In this document: positions 10,038-19,523 of the stretch, one piece after another
Layout of the letters: the number at the start of each line of letters is the position of its first letter
Numbering within the stretch: the first letter of the stretch is position 1
From: an uncultured Bacilli bacterium
GTDB taxonomy: Bacteria; Bacillota_I; Bacilli_A; RF39; UBA660
Direction of reading: 5' to 3'
Assembly (NCBI GenBank): GCA_949505625.1
Contig: CATBQD010000012.1
Coordinates: forward strand, 1 to 57,222
DNA: 57,222 nt
Made by a program: the position numbers and the translations under genes
Notes under the pieces: generated by a model
Databases searched by the model: none
Seen by the model: only the letters and a program-made list of their open reading frames with translations
What the model was told of the DNA's origin: nothing

Positions 10038-10075
10038 TTAAAATTCTACAGGATTGAGTTCATGTAGAATTTTAA
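10038..10075 (+). terminator. Perfect-stem hairpin after the HEPN gene
   Basis: A 13-bp perfect stem (10038-10050 with 10063-10075) with a 12-base loop follows the stop codon. It lacks a long T tract directly after the stem, but the AT-rich flanks would allow termination. Confidence 0.6.
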
Positions 10076-10166
10076 ATTTACACATATTCTTTCTATTTCG
10101 ATTTCTTTAATTTACTTATTTTTCTATAAATGTTATACTACTAATAGTAGGATAAGGTGGTACCAT

Positions 10167-12524
10167 ATGGTAGAATTAATCACGGAAAATATAGAAACTT
10201 GCATAAAAGATTTTGAAAAATTAAATAGCCAAGATATTTATATTTCAAAAAAACAATATGATGAATTTGTAGACAAATATCAAGATTCTTTCGAAAACTT
10301 TCCAAAATATGCAGAAGAAGATTCGGAAATATATATAAAAATGAAAGATCTAAGTCAAAATGGCTACCAAAAAATCGAAAAACATAACAGAAAATTCATT
10401 CAAAGAAAACTAGAAGAATACAAAGACTACTTTGACCATATGTTTGATGAAGTGGATCCAGAAATTAAATTAGATGAAGAACAAAGAAAGGCCATTCTAA
10501 TTGATGAAGATTATTCTCTTGTAATAGCAGGAGCAGGAAGCGGAAAGACAACAACCATGGCTGCAAAAGTAAAATTTCTAGTAGAAAAAAAACACATAGA
10601 CCCAAAACAAATCATCCTTTTAGCATTCACAAATAAAGCAGCAAACGAATTAGATGAACGAATCAATGACGATTTTAAATTAGGTGTATCCGTTTTAACA
10701 TTCCATAAACTAGGAGCAGATTTTATTAGAAAAATCAAAAAAGAAAAAGTCTCAATTATTGGTAATGCAGGGCAATATCAATTATTAGCAAGTTATGTAA
10801 AAAATATTGTGTTTCCAGATAAACAATTGTTAAAATCTCTAATAGATGCTTTTCCACAAGAAATTCATTTCGATGAAAAGTGTTTAGACTACCAGAACTT
10901 TGAAGATTATTGGAATGATTATACAGAACGCAAATATGGAGCGTGTAAAAATGACTTATCTAAAGAAGTAGCAAAAAGAATAAAAAATAGAATAAAGTAT
11001 AATAAAACAATTAATGGGGAATATGTAAAATCAGAAGGAGAAGTTAAGATTGCTAATTATTTATATAAAAATAATATACAATATACTTATGAAGAATTGT
11101 ATCCAGAAAAACTAAATTATAGTAGAACTTATAAACCAGATTTTACAATTCGTGATGGTGGAGATTCTATTTATATTGAATATTATGGCCTTGCTAAATT
11201 GGATAAAAATAATCAAATTGTTGCTCATGATAATGATTATCGACTTGGAATTTTTAGAAAAAGAGCAGTTCATAATGAATATCAGACAGATCTTATTGAA
11301 CTATTTGGTCAATATGAAGAAAAAACAAGTTATCTACCAGAACTTTCTAAAGCATTAGATACAAAATATGTACATAAACATAAACGTAGTGATAAAGAAT
11401 TATTTTATCGTTTGATGGAAACATCAGAAGATTCTTTATTTTTTAGCTTTCTTCATTTAGTTATGAAATTTATTACATTATTTAAAGAGCAGAATTATCA
11501 AAAAGAAGATTTAGAAATAATGATAGAAGAAGTAGAAGATGAAAAATTAAAGAAACAATTACAAGTTATGAGATCTTTTTATTTGCAATATGAATTAGAT
11601 ATTCGAAAAAATAATGAAATTGATTTTCCAGATATGATAAACTTTGCGTATCATAATATGGAAGATTTAAAAGAACAATATAAAGATTTGAATTATCAAT
11701 ATGTAATTATTGATGAGTATCAAGATATTTCTATGCAAAGATATCATTTTGCCAAAAAATTATCAGATTTATTTGATGCGAAAATTGTAGCAGTTGGAGA
11801 CGATTGGCAAGCTATATTTTCGTTTTCTGGTTCTGATGTTGAGCTATTTACAAGATTTTATGAATCAATGGGATATGCAGAAATTGTGAAGATTACGAAA
11901 ACTTATCGAAATAGTCAAGAACTAATTGATTTAGCAGGTGAGTTTGTAAGTCAAAATATAGAGCAATTTCAAAAACAATTACATTCAGATAAACATGTGG
12001 AAAAACCAGTAGAATTAGTAGAATATAATGAAGATTTGGAAAATGAAGTAAATGATCTTCCAGATAGATTACGTGAGATTCTATTAAAAATTTATGAAGA
12101 AAATTCAGAACATCAAATTTTGCTTTTAGGAAGATATAAAAAAGATATTGATAATATATTGAATTCTAAATATTTTAAAAAAGGATTTCATGATTCTATT
12201 ATCCTGAAAGAAAAACCAGATATGAAATTGGAATTCTTGACGGTTCATAAAGCAAAAGGATTAGGTTATGATCAAGTAGTTTTATTAAATGTATTAGATG
12301 ATACTTATGGTTTCCCAAGTAAAATAGAAGATCATAATATTATACGATTTATTCGAAATAAAGAAGAAAAAAGTTCTGTTGATTATCCAGAAGAAAGAAG
12401 ACTTTTCTATGTTGCACTTACCAGAACAAAGAATAAAGTATATGTGATGTGTCCAAAACAAATTAATTATCAATCAGATTTTATAAAGGAAATTATTTGG
12501 CATACGAGTGTAGGGATAAGATAG
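10167..12524 (+). CDS. UvrD/Rep-family (SF1) DNA helicase with an internal nuclease-like insert
   Basis: ATP-dependent 3'-5' helicase. Motif I is AGAGSGKTT (121-129), motif II is IDEYQD, motif III is GDDWQAIFSFSGSD, and KTYRNSQELI, LTVHKAKGLGYDQVVL and YVALTRTKNKVYV are motifs IV-VI. Between motifs Ia and II (residues about 285-345) is a segment with VKSEGEVKIANYL, then KPDF (323-326) and IYIEYYG (335-341). This E...PDF...IEYYG layout resembles a restriction-endonuclease-like fold inserted in the helicase. The 785 aa are consistent with a helicase IV-like protein. It has its own promoter region and terminator and lies at the edge of the defence island, so it may serve repair or defence. Confidence 0.85.
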   Translation: MVELITENIETCIKDFEKLNSQDIYISKKQYDEFVDKYQDSFENFPKYAEEDSEIYIKMKDLSQNGYQKIEKHNRKFIQRKLEEYKDYFDHMFDEVDPEIKLDEEQRKAILIDEDYSLVIAGAGSGKTTTMAAKVKFLVEKKHIDPKQIILLAFTNKAANELDERINDDFKLGVSVLTFHKLGADFIRKIKKEKVSIIGNAGQYQLLASYVKNIVFPDKQLLKSLIDAFPQEIHFDEKCLDYQNFEDYWNDYTERKYGACKNDLSKEVAKRIKNRIKYNKTINGEYVKSEGEVKIANYLYKNNIQYTYEELYPEKLNYSRTYKPDFTIRDGGDSIYIEYYGLAKLDKNNQIVAHDNDYRLGIFRKRAVHNEYQTDLIELFGQYEEKTSYLPELSKALDTKYVHKHKRSDKELFYRLMETSEDSLFFSFLHLVMKFITLFKEQNYQKEDLEIMIEEVEDEKLKKQLQVMRSFYLQYELDIRKNNEIDFPDMINFAYHNMEDLKEQYKDLNYQYVIIDEYQDISMQRYHFAKKLSDLFDAKIVAVGDDWQAIFSFSGSDVELFTRFYESMGYAEIVKITKTYRNSQELIDLAGEFVSQNIEQFQKQLHSDKHVEKPVELVEYNEDLENEVNDLPDRLREILLKIYEENSEHQILLLGRYKKDIDNILNSKYFKKGFHDSIILKEKPDMKLEFLTVHKAKGLGYDQVVLLNVLDDTYGFPSKIEDHNIIRFIRNKEEKSSVDYPEERRLFYVALTRTKNKVYVMCPKQINYQSDFIKEIIWHTSVGIR

Positions 12525-12544
12525 TGAAATTCACTATCTTTTTT
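12518..12544 (+). terminator. Intrinsic terminator after the helicase gene
   Basis: Perfect palindrome AAGATAGTGAA/TTCACTATCTT followed by a T run. It overlaps the last codons of the helicase gene. Confidence 0.9.
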
Positions 12545-12617
12545 AGACTAAGAATATAAAATATTTTTGTTTTGTGTTATACTAAAAAGACAAAAAATAT
12601 AAGAAATGAGGGAAAGT

Positions 12618-13391
12618 ATGATATGGTGTATATCTATCTTGTTATTATTTGGTTTACTTTTAGTAACTTATAATAATTTATTATATGGATTTTGGTTTTT
12701 AGTTTTACTGACTGTTCCATTATTAGTTTTATTTGTATTAAATCTAATTATAAAAAATGAAATAGCAAAAAAATTAAAAAGTAATATAGAAGATATATTG
12801 GAAGTTCTGTTAAAAGTATTTTTCATAATAGCCTTTATAGCATTAATGATAGTATATTTTATATTTAAAGAAATGGATGAACAAGTATTTAAGTTTTTTT
12901 GTTATGAAAGTTTTTATTATAGTTTTATGATTTTTTATTTTGTAATTTTAAATTATCTTGGAACTAAATCTGTAAATATTAGGTATAATTTAAAAAATTT
13001 AATTAAAAGCTTAGATAAGTTCTTTTCTGATAATTTTATATTGAATATATTTGTGTTTTTGATATTATTTGTATTAAAGATTTTGTTTAAAAATAAGGAT
13101 GGACTATTTTTAGGAATTTTAGGATCGTATATATTTTTTACTTTAACAGAAATTAATACACTTTATAAAGCAGAAAAACGAAAAATAGAAACAAATGAAA
13201 TTATTTTTCAAGTCGCTCTCAATATGTTTCTACTTTTTGTTGCCAGTGATTTAGAACAACTATTGATTAGTTCATATAATGGAGTTTCCTTGAGTACTCG
13301 TTTTTTCTTAGAATCAATTATTCACATGTTTTCTCTGGGCTTAATCTTTTGGTTTTCAAACCATATTGAATGGATAAAGAAATTTTTATAA
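12618..13391 (+). CDS. Polytopic membrane protein of unknown function
   Basis: About 257 aa with roughly seven hydrophobic segments, Phe/Leu/Ile-rich throughout, and short Lys-rich loops. No motif points to a transporter family or enzyme. ATG 12618 is preferred because GAGGGAAAG immediately upstream is a good ribosome binding site, whereas the in-frame ATG at 12606 would overlap it. It is flanked by a terminator upstream and by the promoter region of the SDR gene downstream, so it is probably monocistronic. Confidence 0.6.
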   Translation: MIWCISILLLFGLLLVTYNNLLYGFWFLVLLTVPLLVLFVLNLIIKNEIAKKLKSNIEDILEVLLKVFFIIAFIALMIVYFIFKEMDEQVFKFFCYESFYYSFMIFYFVILNYLGTKSVNIRYNLKNLIKSLDKFFSDNFILNIFVFLILFVLKILFKNKDGLFLGILGSYIFFTLTEINTLYKAEKRKIETNEIIFQVALNMFLLFVASDLEQLLISSYNGVSLSTRFFLESIIHMFSLGLIFWFSNHIEWIKKFL

Positions 13392-13466
13392 AAGCAATAA
13401 ATTATTATGAGCTTTTTAAATTCATTAGTATTTGCTATAATATAGAAAGACAAGGAGTGAAACAAC

Positions 13467-14210
13467 ATGGATAAAAAAGTAGTATTAATAACAGGTGGAA
13501 GCAAAGGAATAGGGGCAGCAACAGTAGAAACTTTTGCGCAACATAATTATAATATTATACTAAATTATGCTCATGATGATGAATCTGCCAAAAAAGTAAA
13601 AGAAGAAATGGAAGCTAAATATTCTATTTCTGTATTACTAGCCAAAGCAGATGTATCAAACAAAGAAGATGTAGAAAGAATGGTTCAAACTGCAATTGGT
13701 ACCTTTGAACATATCGATGTGCTTGTAAATAATGCTGGAATTGCTATTGATCAAACATTTGAAGATAAAACAGATGTGGAATTTAAACAAGTATTGAATG
13801 TGAATTTAATAGGAACATTTTTAGTATCAAAAGAAGTTGGAAAAAGGATGCAAGAACAAGGATATGGAAAAATTATTAATGTAACATCTACGAATGGTAT
13901 TGATACACCTTATCCTGAAAGTATCGATTATGATGCATCAAAAGCAGGCTTAATCTCATTAACAGCCAATTTAGCGACTGTTTTCGCTCCAACAATCCAA
14001 GTAAATGCTGTAGCACCTGGTTGGGTGGCAAATACAGAAATGAACAAAGAATTAGATGAAGAGTTTATAAAACAAGAATCGAAAAATATTTTACTTGGAA
14101 GATTTGCTGAACCAAAAGAAATTGCTTCTGTTATTTATTTTTTATCAACAGAAGAAGCAAACTATATAAATAATACAGTGATTCGTATAGATGGAGGACT
14201 ACATATATGA
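13467..14210 (+). CDS. Short-chain dehydrogenase/reductase (FabG-like SDR)
   Basis: Classical SDR oxidoreductase of 247 aa. The N-terminal Rossmann cofactor motif is TGGSKGIG (residues 9-16), followed by LVNNAG near 86-91. The catalytic Ser sits in NVTSTNG and the catalytic pair YDASK is near residue 157. It ends with the family-typical NNTVIRIDGG. It is likely NADP-dependent. It resembles 3-oxoacyl-ACP reductase, but no fatty-acid genes are near. Instead its TGA stop overlaps the ATG of a PLP lyase (ATGA), which suggests a shared pathway with that enzyme rather than fatty-acid synthesis. Confidence 0.85.
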   Translation: MDKKVVLITGGSKGIGAATVETFAQHNYNIILNYAHDDESAKKVKEEMEAKYSISVLLAKADVSNKEDVERMVQTAIGTFEHIDVLVNNAGIAIDQTFEDKTDVEFKQVLNVNLIGTFLVSKEVGKRMQEQGYGKIINVTSTNGIDTPYPESIDYDASKAGLISLTANLATVFAPTIQVNAVAPGWVANTEMNKELDEEFIKQESKNILLGRFAEPKEIASVIYFLSTEEANYINNTVIRIDGGLHI

Positions 14211-15451
14211 TTGAAACAAAAGACCAATTGCAAGAGTTAACCAGACAAGTAGATCAAAAGATAGAATCAAAATTAAAAGAAATAGATAAACAATGTCAAA
14301 AAAATAGTGAGAAAGTATTAACTGCTTTCCAAGAAAATAAAGTAACGGATGCCCATTTTGGAAGTACTTCTGGGTATGGTTATGATGATATGGGAAGAGA
14401 CACATTAGAAAAAATTTTTGCGCAAGTTTTAGATTCCGAAGATGCTCTTGTTAGGGCTCAAATGATTTCAGGCAGTCATGCTCTTACTGTAACTTTATTC
14501 GCACTTTTAAGACCAAATGACACATTACTTAGTATTACAGGAAAGCCATATGATACCTTAGATGAAGTAATTGGAATTACAGAAAATAACAGTTCCTTAA
14601 AATCTTTCGGTATCAATTATGAACAAATAGATTTAATAAATAACGATTTTGATTATGATAAAATCAAAGAAATGTTAAGCAAAAAAACAATTAAAGTTAT
14701 AGAAATACAACGTTCAAAAGGATATTCTACAAGAAAGAGCCTCACGATAGAAAAGTTAGAAAAGGTAATTAAATTAATTAAAGCAATATCTCCTAATACG
14801 ATTGTTATGGTAGATAATTGTTATTGTGAAATGATATCAGAAAAAGAGCCGACTACAGTAGGTGCTGATATTATGGTAGGATCATTAATTAAAAATTTAG
14901 GTGGAGGAATTGCGCCTAACGGAGCTTACATTGCTGGAAGAAAAGATTTAATAGAACTATGTGCAGAAAGATTAACACTCCCAGGAGAAGGAAGAGAAGT
15001 AGGGCCTACTTTAGGAATTAACAAATCTCTTTATCAAGGATTATTTTTTGCTCCTTCAGTAGTAGCTTCTGCTTTAAAAACAGCAATTTTTACAAGTGCA
15101 CTTTTAGAAGAACTAGGATTTGAAGTAGAACCTAAATGGAATGAAGAAAGAGCAGATATTGTAGAAAATATCATATTTAGAAATCCAGATGACTTAGTAA
15201 AATATTGTCAAGGAATACAAATTGGTTCTCCAATAGATTCAAATGCTGTACCAGAACCTTGGAATATGCCAGGATATCAAGATAAAGTAATTATGGCAGC
15301 AGGAGCATTTACACAGGGATCTTCTATAGAACTTTCTTGTGATGGGCCGATGAGAGAACCTTTTATCGCTTATCAACAAGGTGCACTTACTTATGAATAT
15401 GGAAAATTGGGTGTAATCAAAGCAGTAGAAAGATTATTAAATATAAAATAA
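14207..15451 (+). CDS. PLP-dependent methionine gamma-lyase-like protein ('aluminium resistance protein' / YnbB family)
   Basis: Fold-type I PLP enzyme of 414 aa. Family hallmarks are FGSTSGYGYDDMGRDTLE near residues 45-62, GSHALTVTLFALLRPND near 85, VMVDNCYCE for the PLP-ring aspartate, and the Schiff-base lysine in GSLIKNLGGG near 230. PGEGREVGPTLG and a C-terminal TQGSSIELSCDGP are also characteristic. Members are annotated as aluminium resistance protein or methionine gamma-lyase family, though the substrate is poorly defined. It is translationally coupled to the SDR gene. Confidence 0.88.
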   Translation: MIETKDQLQELTRQVDQKIESKLKEIDKQCQKNSEKVLTAFQENKVTDAHFGSTSGYGYDDMGRDTLEKIFAQVLDSEDALVRAQMISGSHALTVTLFALLRPNDTLLSITGKPYDTLDEVIGITENNSSLKSFGINYEQIDLINNDFDYDKIKEMLSKKTIKVIEIQRSKGYSTRKSLTIEKLEKVIKLIKAISPNTIVMVDNCYCEMISEKEPTTVGADIMVGSLIKNLGGGIAPNGAYIAGRKDLIELCAERLTLPGEGREVGPTLGINKSLYQGLFFAPSVVASALKTAIFTSALLEELGFEVEPKWNEERADIVENIIFRNPDDLVKYCQGIQIGSPIDSNAVPEPWNMPGYQDKVIMAAGAFTQGSSIELSCDGPMREPFIAYQQGALTYEYGKLGVIKAVERLLNIK

Positions 15452-15453
15452 AT

Positions 15454-15480
15454 TAGAAGGGACAAACTCTTCTTTTTTTG
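15454..15480 (+). terminator. Terminator after the PLP lyase gene
   Basis: AGAAG/CTTCT stem followed by a T run at about 15473-15479. An overlapping alternative stem GGACAAA/TTTGTCC is also possible. Confidence 0.7.
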
Positions 15481-15519
15481 TCCTAACTTTCATATAGTAA
15501 AAGAAAGAGGTGTTTATAG

Positions 15520-16608
15520 ATGAACTCAAAACATAAAAAAATTATTTTTGGAATTGCGTTTCTTATATGTATTGTAATTTTATATACTTGTTATCAAACC
15601 TTATCAAAAACGAATCCTCCAACAAAAAATCAAAATAATGAAACATTAACACTCACTCTAAAAGGTAGTAACATGATGACATTAAAAGTAGGAGAGGCAT
15701 ACCAAGAACCAGGATATGAAGCAATTGATAAGCAAGAAGGAGATCTTAATAAAAAAGTATCTATAAAAAATACAGTAAATGTCAATGTTCCGGGAACTTA
15801 TCAAATTACATATACAATTACGAATAAAGCGGGAGATAAAAAAGAATTAAAAAGATTTGTAACGGTAGAAGGTAATAAAATTACACAATATAATGACTCT
15901 TATGATGATATTGACAATACTTTAAAAACTTGGTGGAGTGGTAATAAAAAAGATCATACAAGACCAGTAGAAGGAGCAGGAAATACAGAAGAAGTGTTAA
16001 AACAATATGGAGCATACTATATGGGACCAGATACAAAAACAATTTATTTAACCTTTGATGAAGGAAGTAATGATACTTATACCGAAGAAATTATAGATGT
16101 ATTAAATCAAAATGATGTAAAAGCAACTTTCTTTTTCTGTAAGGGTTTTATTAAAAATAATCCAGAATTGATGAAAAAAATTGCAGAGTCAGGGCATTCT
16201 GTTGGAAACCACACTGCCAATCATTATTCCATGCCCGGTTTAGCCACTCGTTCAAATTTTCAGAAATACTTAAATGAAATAGAAGAAAATGAAAAAATCT
16301 ATTATGAAATTACAGGAGTTCAAATGGATAAAGTATACCGCGAACCAAAAGGAGAATATAGTTATAGAAGTTTACAAATCATTCACGATTTAGGTTACAA
16401 AAGTTATTTCTGGAGTGCTGATCATTATGATTTTGACTATGATGTGTCAAAAGAAAAAGCTTTTAATGAACTAGAAAAAAGGTATCATAATGGTGCAATA
16501 TACTTAATTCATCCAAAGAATAAAGGAAACTACGAAGCAATGGATAGTTTTATCAAACATATGAAAAATCTAGGATATGATTTTGGTCTTGTCAAAGATA
16601 TAGAGTAA
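15520..16608 (+). CDS. Membrane-anchored polysaccharide deacetylase (PdaA-like) with a DUF5011 domain
   Basis: An N-terminal signal anchor (residues about 6-25) is followed by a DUF5011-type bacterial Ig-like domain (about 45-118, with KVGEAYQEPGYEA and VPGTYQITYTITN). A NodB-homology deacetylase domain follows (about 160-360). Its motifs are TFDEG (Asp-Glu instead of Asp-Asp), GNHTANH for the metal-binding histidines, and REPKG for the catalytic arginine region. The motif-1 variant and overall pattern fit PdaA-type peptidoglycan N-acetylmuramic acid deacetylases. It acts outside the membrane on the cell wall. It is a single gene between two terminators. Confidence 0.87.
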   Translation: MNSKHKKIIFGIAFLICIVILYTCYQTLSKTNPPTKNQNNETLTLTLKGSNMMTLKVGEAYQEPGYEAIDKQEGDLNKKVSIKNTVNVNVPGTYQITYTITNKAGDKKELKRFVTVEGNKITQYNDSYDDIDNTLKTWWSGNKKDHTRPVEGAGNTEEVLKQYGAYYMGPDTKTIYLTFDEGSNDTYTEEIIDVLNQNDVKATFFFCKGFIKNNPELMKKIAESGHSVGNHTANHYSMPGLATRSNFQKYLNEIEENEKIYYEITGVQMDKVYREPKGEYSYRSLQIIHDLGYKSYFWSADHYDFDYDVSKEKAFNELEKRYHNGAIYLIHPKNKGNYEAMDSFIKHMKNLGYDFGLVKDIE

Positions 16609-16640
16609 AGAGAACTGTAAACTAAAACGTTCTCTTTTTT
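16609..16640 (+). terminator. Terminator after the deacetylase gene
   Basis: AGAGAAC (16609-16615) pairs with GTTCTCT (16629-16635), followed by six T residues. Confidence 0.9.
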
Positions 16641-16692
16641 TACTTTTTCTATTTTGTGTTATACTAATAATAGAATAAAGGAGTGTTCTTAA

Positions 16693-18738
16693 ATGAATGT
16701 GAAAGATTTTATAGAACCAATCAAAGAAATGTGGAAACAATATAAAAAACCATTATTGCTTGGAACTGCTATATTAGTGGGTATTTTAATTTTCATTTCT
16801 GTACTTTCTTTCTTAACCTCTGCGATTGATAAAGCAACAGCTGTTTATGTAGAAGTAACATTCAATACAAATGGAGGAACAATTGTGAGTCCAGCTAAAG
16901 TACGAAAAGGAAGAAAACTAGATGAAAATATCAAAACGGAAAAAGCAGGTTTTGAATTTAAGGGTTGGGAATATGAAGGAGAAATATTTGATACGACAAA
17001 ACCAGTAAAAGAGAATATGCAATTGCACGCAAAATGGGAGAAAACAGGAGCAGCTTTAACACATACTGTTACTTTTGAAACTTATGGAGGGACAACGATA
17101 GATCCAATCGAAGTAAGTGAAGGAAGAACATTTACAAAACCTCTAAATCCAGAAAAAGAGGGTTATAAATTTTTAGGTTGGTACTTAGGTGAAGAAGTAT
17201 ATAATTTTATGAAAACAGCCGTTTCAAATGATGTAACACTAAAAGCAAAATGGGAAAGAAGCAATTCTACTTATTTTACAGAAAAAGAATTAGAAAGAAG
17301 TAAATCTTTATTTGAACGACTTTCTGGTACATGGTACTTAAAAGAATATGAAGATATATATATTACATTTACTGAAGAAAATAATGGATTTGATGAAAAT
17401 TGGTATTTTCTAAAATGGTATAATATTGATCTATTAAATAATTGTAAACTTTATATCAGAGGAAATTATCAAAGAGCGTTTGCTACTGAAAAAGGAGAAT
17501 TCTATCAAAAACTAATTAGATTTCATTTTTCATTAAATGGTGAAGAATTAATATTAAAAAATAATGGAAAAGAATATGTCTTTACCAAAACGCAAGGATC
17601 AAAGAATCGTTATACAGATACGATTTATGAACACTCTTTAGGAAGATGGTTCTTAGAAAATTCTTATAGTTCCTATATTGATATTACAAAACAAGATGCT
17701 AAAGATGTACTAGATTATGATACTTATTGTATTCAAACAACCAATATTAACTTAGGAACATTACAATTAGGATCTTCTATGGAATATGGTTGTAGAAAAG
17801 CATATGATGAATCATTATTTCAAAACTTAAAAATAAAAATTGATAATGATGTTATGACTATTGAGAATGAATATGGTGTAAAACATTTCACTTTAAATAG
17901 AGTTGCAGAATTTGGATCAGTAACAGGAGTAAAATTAGATAAAGTTGGTGTCGTTTTAGAAAATGGTAAAAAGGTCACTTTATCAGCTACTGTTATGCCA
18001 AAAGAAGCAAATAACACAAAAGTAGTTTGGGAAACTTCTGATGCATCTATTGCAACAGTAGAAGGAAATCCAAATATTATTACGACGAGTGCTGATGGAG
18101 TACGTTATTCTGCAACAGTAACAGCTAAAAAAGCAGGAACAGCGACAATTACTGTTCGAACAATTGATGGAAATCATATTGCAACAAGTAAAATTACAGT
18201 TCCAGAAGTTGCTGTTAATGCCATCAGTTTAAACAAAAGAGAAACGACTATTTATGTTGGAAACTTTGAAGTCTTAAAAGCAATTGTGACACCATCAAAT
18301 GCTTCTAATCAAAAACTTTCTTGGTCAAGTTCAAATTCTGATGTAGCGATTGTGAATGAAAATGGACAAGTTCAAGGAATAAAAGAAGGAAAAACAACAA
18401 TCACAGTATCAACAGAAGATGGTTCTAAAAAAGCGACTTGTGTTGTAAATGTCAAATATATTACATTGAATGTAGTAACGGCGATGACATATACAAGAAA
18501 ATCATTAAATGGAAATTATGTAAATGGAGTGAGTGTTAACGTAACGCCTTCAGGTGGAAGTGGAATTTACCCTAGCTATCAAATTAAACTATATTATAAT
18601 CATAATTTGGTAAAAGAAAGTACGACTAGCGAACTTTTCTATCCAACGGAATTAAAAGGAAACTATTATGCGGAAATAACTGTTGTTGATTCAGAAGGAC
18701 ATGAGAGTGTTACAACCAAAGAATATATTAAAAATTAA
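16693..18738 (+). CDS. Membrane-anchored surface protein with InlB B-repeats and Big2 domains
   Basis: 681 aa. A transmembrane anchor lies at residues about 20-42. Two InlB B-repeat/Listeria-Bacteroides-repeat domains follow (about 52-115 and 122-187, marked by VTFNTNGGT, GFEFKGWEYEGEIFD and the parallel VTFETYGGT, GYKFLGWYLGEEVYN). A lipocalin- or META-like middle region (about 195-400) begins ERLSGTWYLKEYEDIYITF. Two Big2 Ig-like domains follow (about 410-508 and 512-595), then a final beta domain. No LPxTG motif or C-terminal anchor is present, so it is tethered by its N-terminus and faces outward. Role is probably cell-surface or wall-associated; the ligand is unknown. Confidence 0.8.
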   Translation: MNVKDFIEPIKEMWKQYKKPLLLGTAILVGILIFISVLSFLTSAIDKATAVYVEVTFNTNGGTIVSPAKVRKGRKLDENIKTEKAGFEFKGWEYEGEIFDTTKPVKENMQLHAKWEKTGAALTHTVTFETYGGTTIDPIEVSEGRTFTKPLNPEKEGYKFLGWYLGEEVYNFMKTAVSNDVTLKAKWERSNSTYFTEKELERSKSLFERLSGTWYLKEYEDIYITFTEENNGFDENWYFLKWYNIDLLNNCKLYIRGNYQRAFATEKGEFYQKLIRFHFSLNGEELILKNNGKEYVFTKTQGSKNRYTDTIYEHSLGRWFLENSYSSYIDITKQDAKDVLDYDTYCIQTTNINLGTLQLGSSMEYGCRKAYDESLFQNLKIKIDNDVMTIENEYGVKHFTLNRVAEFGSVTGVKLDKVGVVLENGKKVTLSATVMPKEANNTKVVWETSDASIATVEGNPNIITTSADGVRYSATVTAKKAGTATITVRTIDGNHIATSKITVPEVAVNAISLNKRETTIYVGNFEVLKAIVTPSNASNQKLSWSSSNSDVAIVNENGQVQGIKEGKTTITVSTEDGSKKATCVVNVKYITLNVVTAMTYTRKSLNGNYVNGVSVNVTPSGGSGIYPSYQIKLYYNHNLVKESTTSELFYPTELKGNYYAEITVVDSEGHESVTTKEYIKN

Positions 18739-18770
18739 GGAGATATAAAAATATATCTTCTTTCTTTTTA
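18739..18770 (+). terminator. Terminator after the surface protein gene
   Basis: GGAGATATA/TATATCTTC stem with an AT loop directly after the stop codon, followed by a T/C-rich tract. Confidence 0.75.
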
Positions 18771-18800
18771 CATTGAAACAAACAAAATGTTAAAAACATA

Positions 18801-18840
18801 TTGACTTTTTGTTTTGTTATATATATAACGTTAATAACAA
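18801..18840 (+). promoter_or_regulatory. Promoter with overlapping palindromic operator upstream of the radical SAM operon
   Basis: The -35 is TTGACT (18801-18806) and the -10 is TATAAC (18824-18829), with a 17-bp spacer. The -10 lies inside a perfect 14-bp palindrome GTTATATATATAAC (18816-18829). A second inverted repeat, GTTAATAAC, is immediately adjacent (18830-18838), and outer arms TTGTTAT/ATAACAA span 18814-18840. The placement over the -10 is typical of a repressor operator. The regulator is not identified. Confidence 0.65.
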
Positions 18841-18855
18841 AAAAGGAGGAGTATT

Positions 18856-19521
18856 ATGATACGCTATTATATTAATATTACAAATAAATGTAATGCCAAT
18901 TGTGAATTTTGTTGTATGTGGTCAGATTCTACCAAAAATAGATTTATGACAATAAAAGAATTCCAACAAATTATTGATGAAAAAGAAGATGATTTTGAAC
19001 TGCAATTAGAAGGTGGAGAACCGCTTATGCATCCAGATTTATATTTATTTATGGAGTATGCGAGATCAACAGGACGCCTCCAAAAAATTTTGATTTTAAC
19101 AAACGGTATTCTACTATCAGAACATTTAAAAAGATTGGTCGAATTTCACAAATATTATGATATTCCAATTACAATTAAAATGAGCATTAATTATTGGCTT
19201 TACCGTATGGATCAAAAATGTTTAGAAAAAGCGCAAGATTATCATTTGGCTACTGAATTTATCGATGGTTTTAATATCCATTTAAATGTCCGACTAAGAA
19301 AAGAAGATGAATGGTTAAGAGAAAAAGTAATGCAGATGAAACTAGATAAAATCGCCAATATCTTTTATCTACAAAGATATGGAAAATATGAAAATGAAAC
19401 GGAATATGATCTTCCTGTTATTGTTCAGAATATTGATGATTGGTTTTTATATAGTTGTGATGGAAAATGTTTTGATAAGGATTTGTTAGCGCGTAGTAAT
19501 TATGAAAAGGAGCTGGTATAA
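18856..19521 (+). CDS. Small radical SAM protein
   Basis: 221 aa, only the radical SAM core. The 4Fe-4S/SAM motif is CNANCEFC (Cys12, 16, 19). The downstream SAM-binding LEGGEP is near residues 55-60 and TNG near 81. The C-terminus has a Cys pair (CDGKC, near residue 203) that could hold part of an auxiliary cluster, but there is no complete SPASM domain. It is first gene of a compact operon of four, with a strong AAAGGAGGAG site. The substrate is not evident. The partners (a cluster-less paralogue, another radical SAM enzyme and a P-loop kinase) suggest a multi-component modification pathway. Confidence 0.85.
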   Translation: MIRYYINITNKCNANCEFCCMWSDSTKNRFMTIKEFQQIIDEKEDDFELQLEGGEPLMHPDLYLFMEYARSTGRLQKILILTNGILLSEHLKRLVEFHKYYDIPITIKMSINYWLYRMDQKCLEKAQDYHLATEFIDGFNIHLNVRLRKEDEWLREKVMQMKLDKIANIFYLQRYGKYENETEYDLPVIVQNIDDWFLYSCDGKCFDKDLLARSNYEKELV

Positions 19522-19523
19522 AA

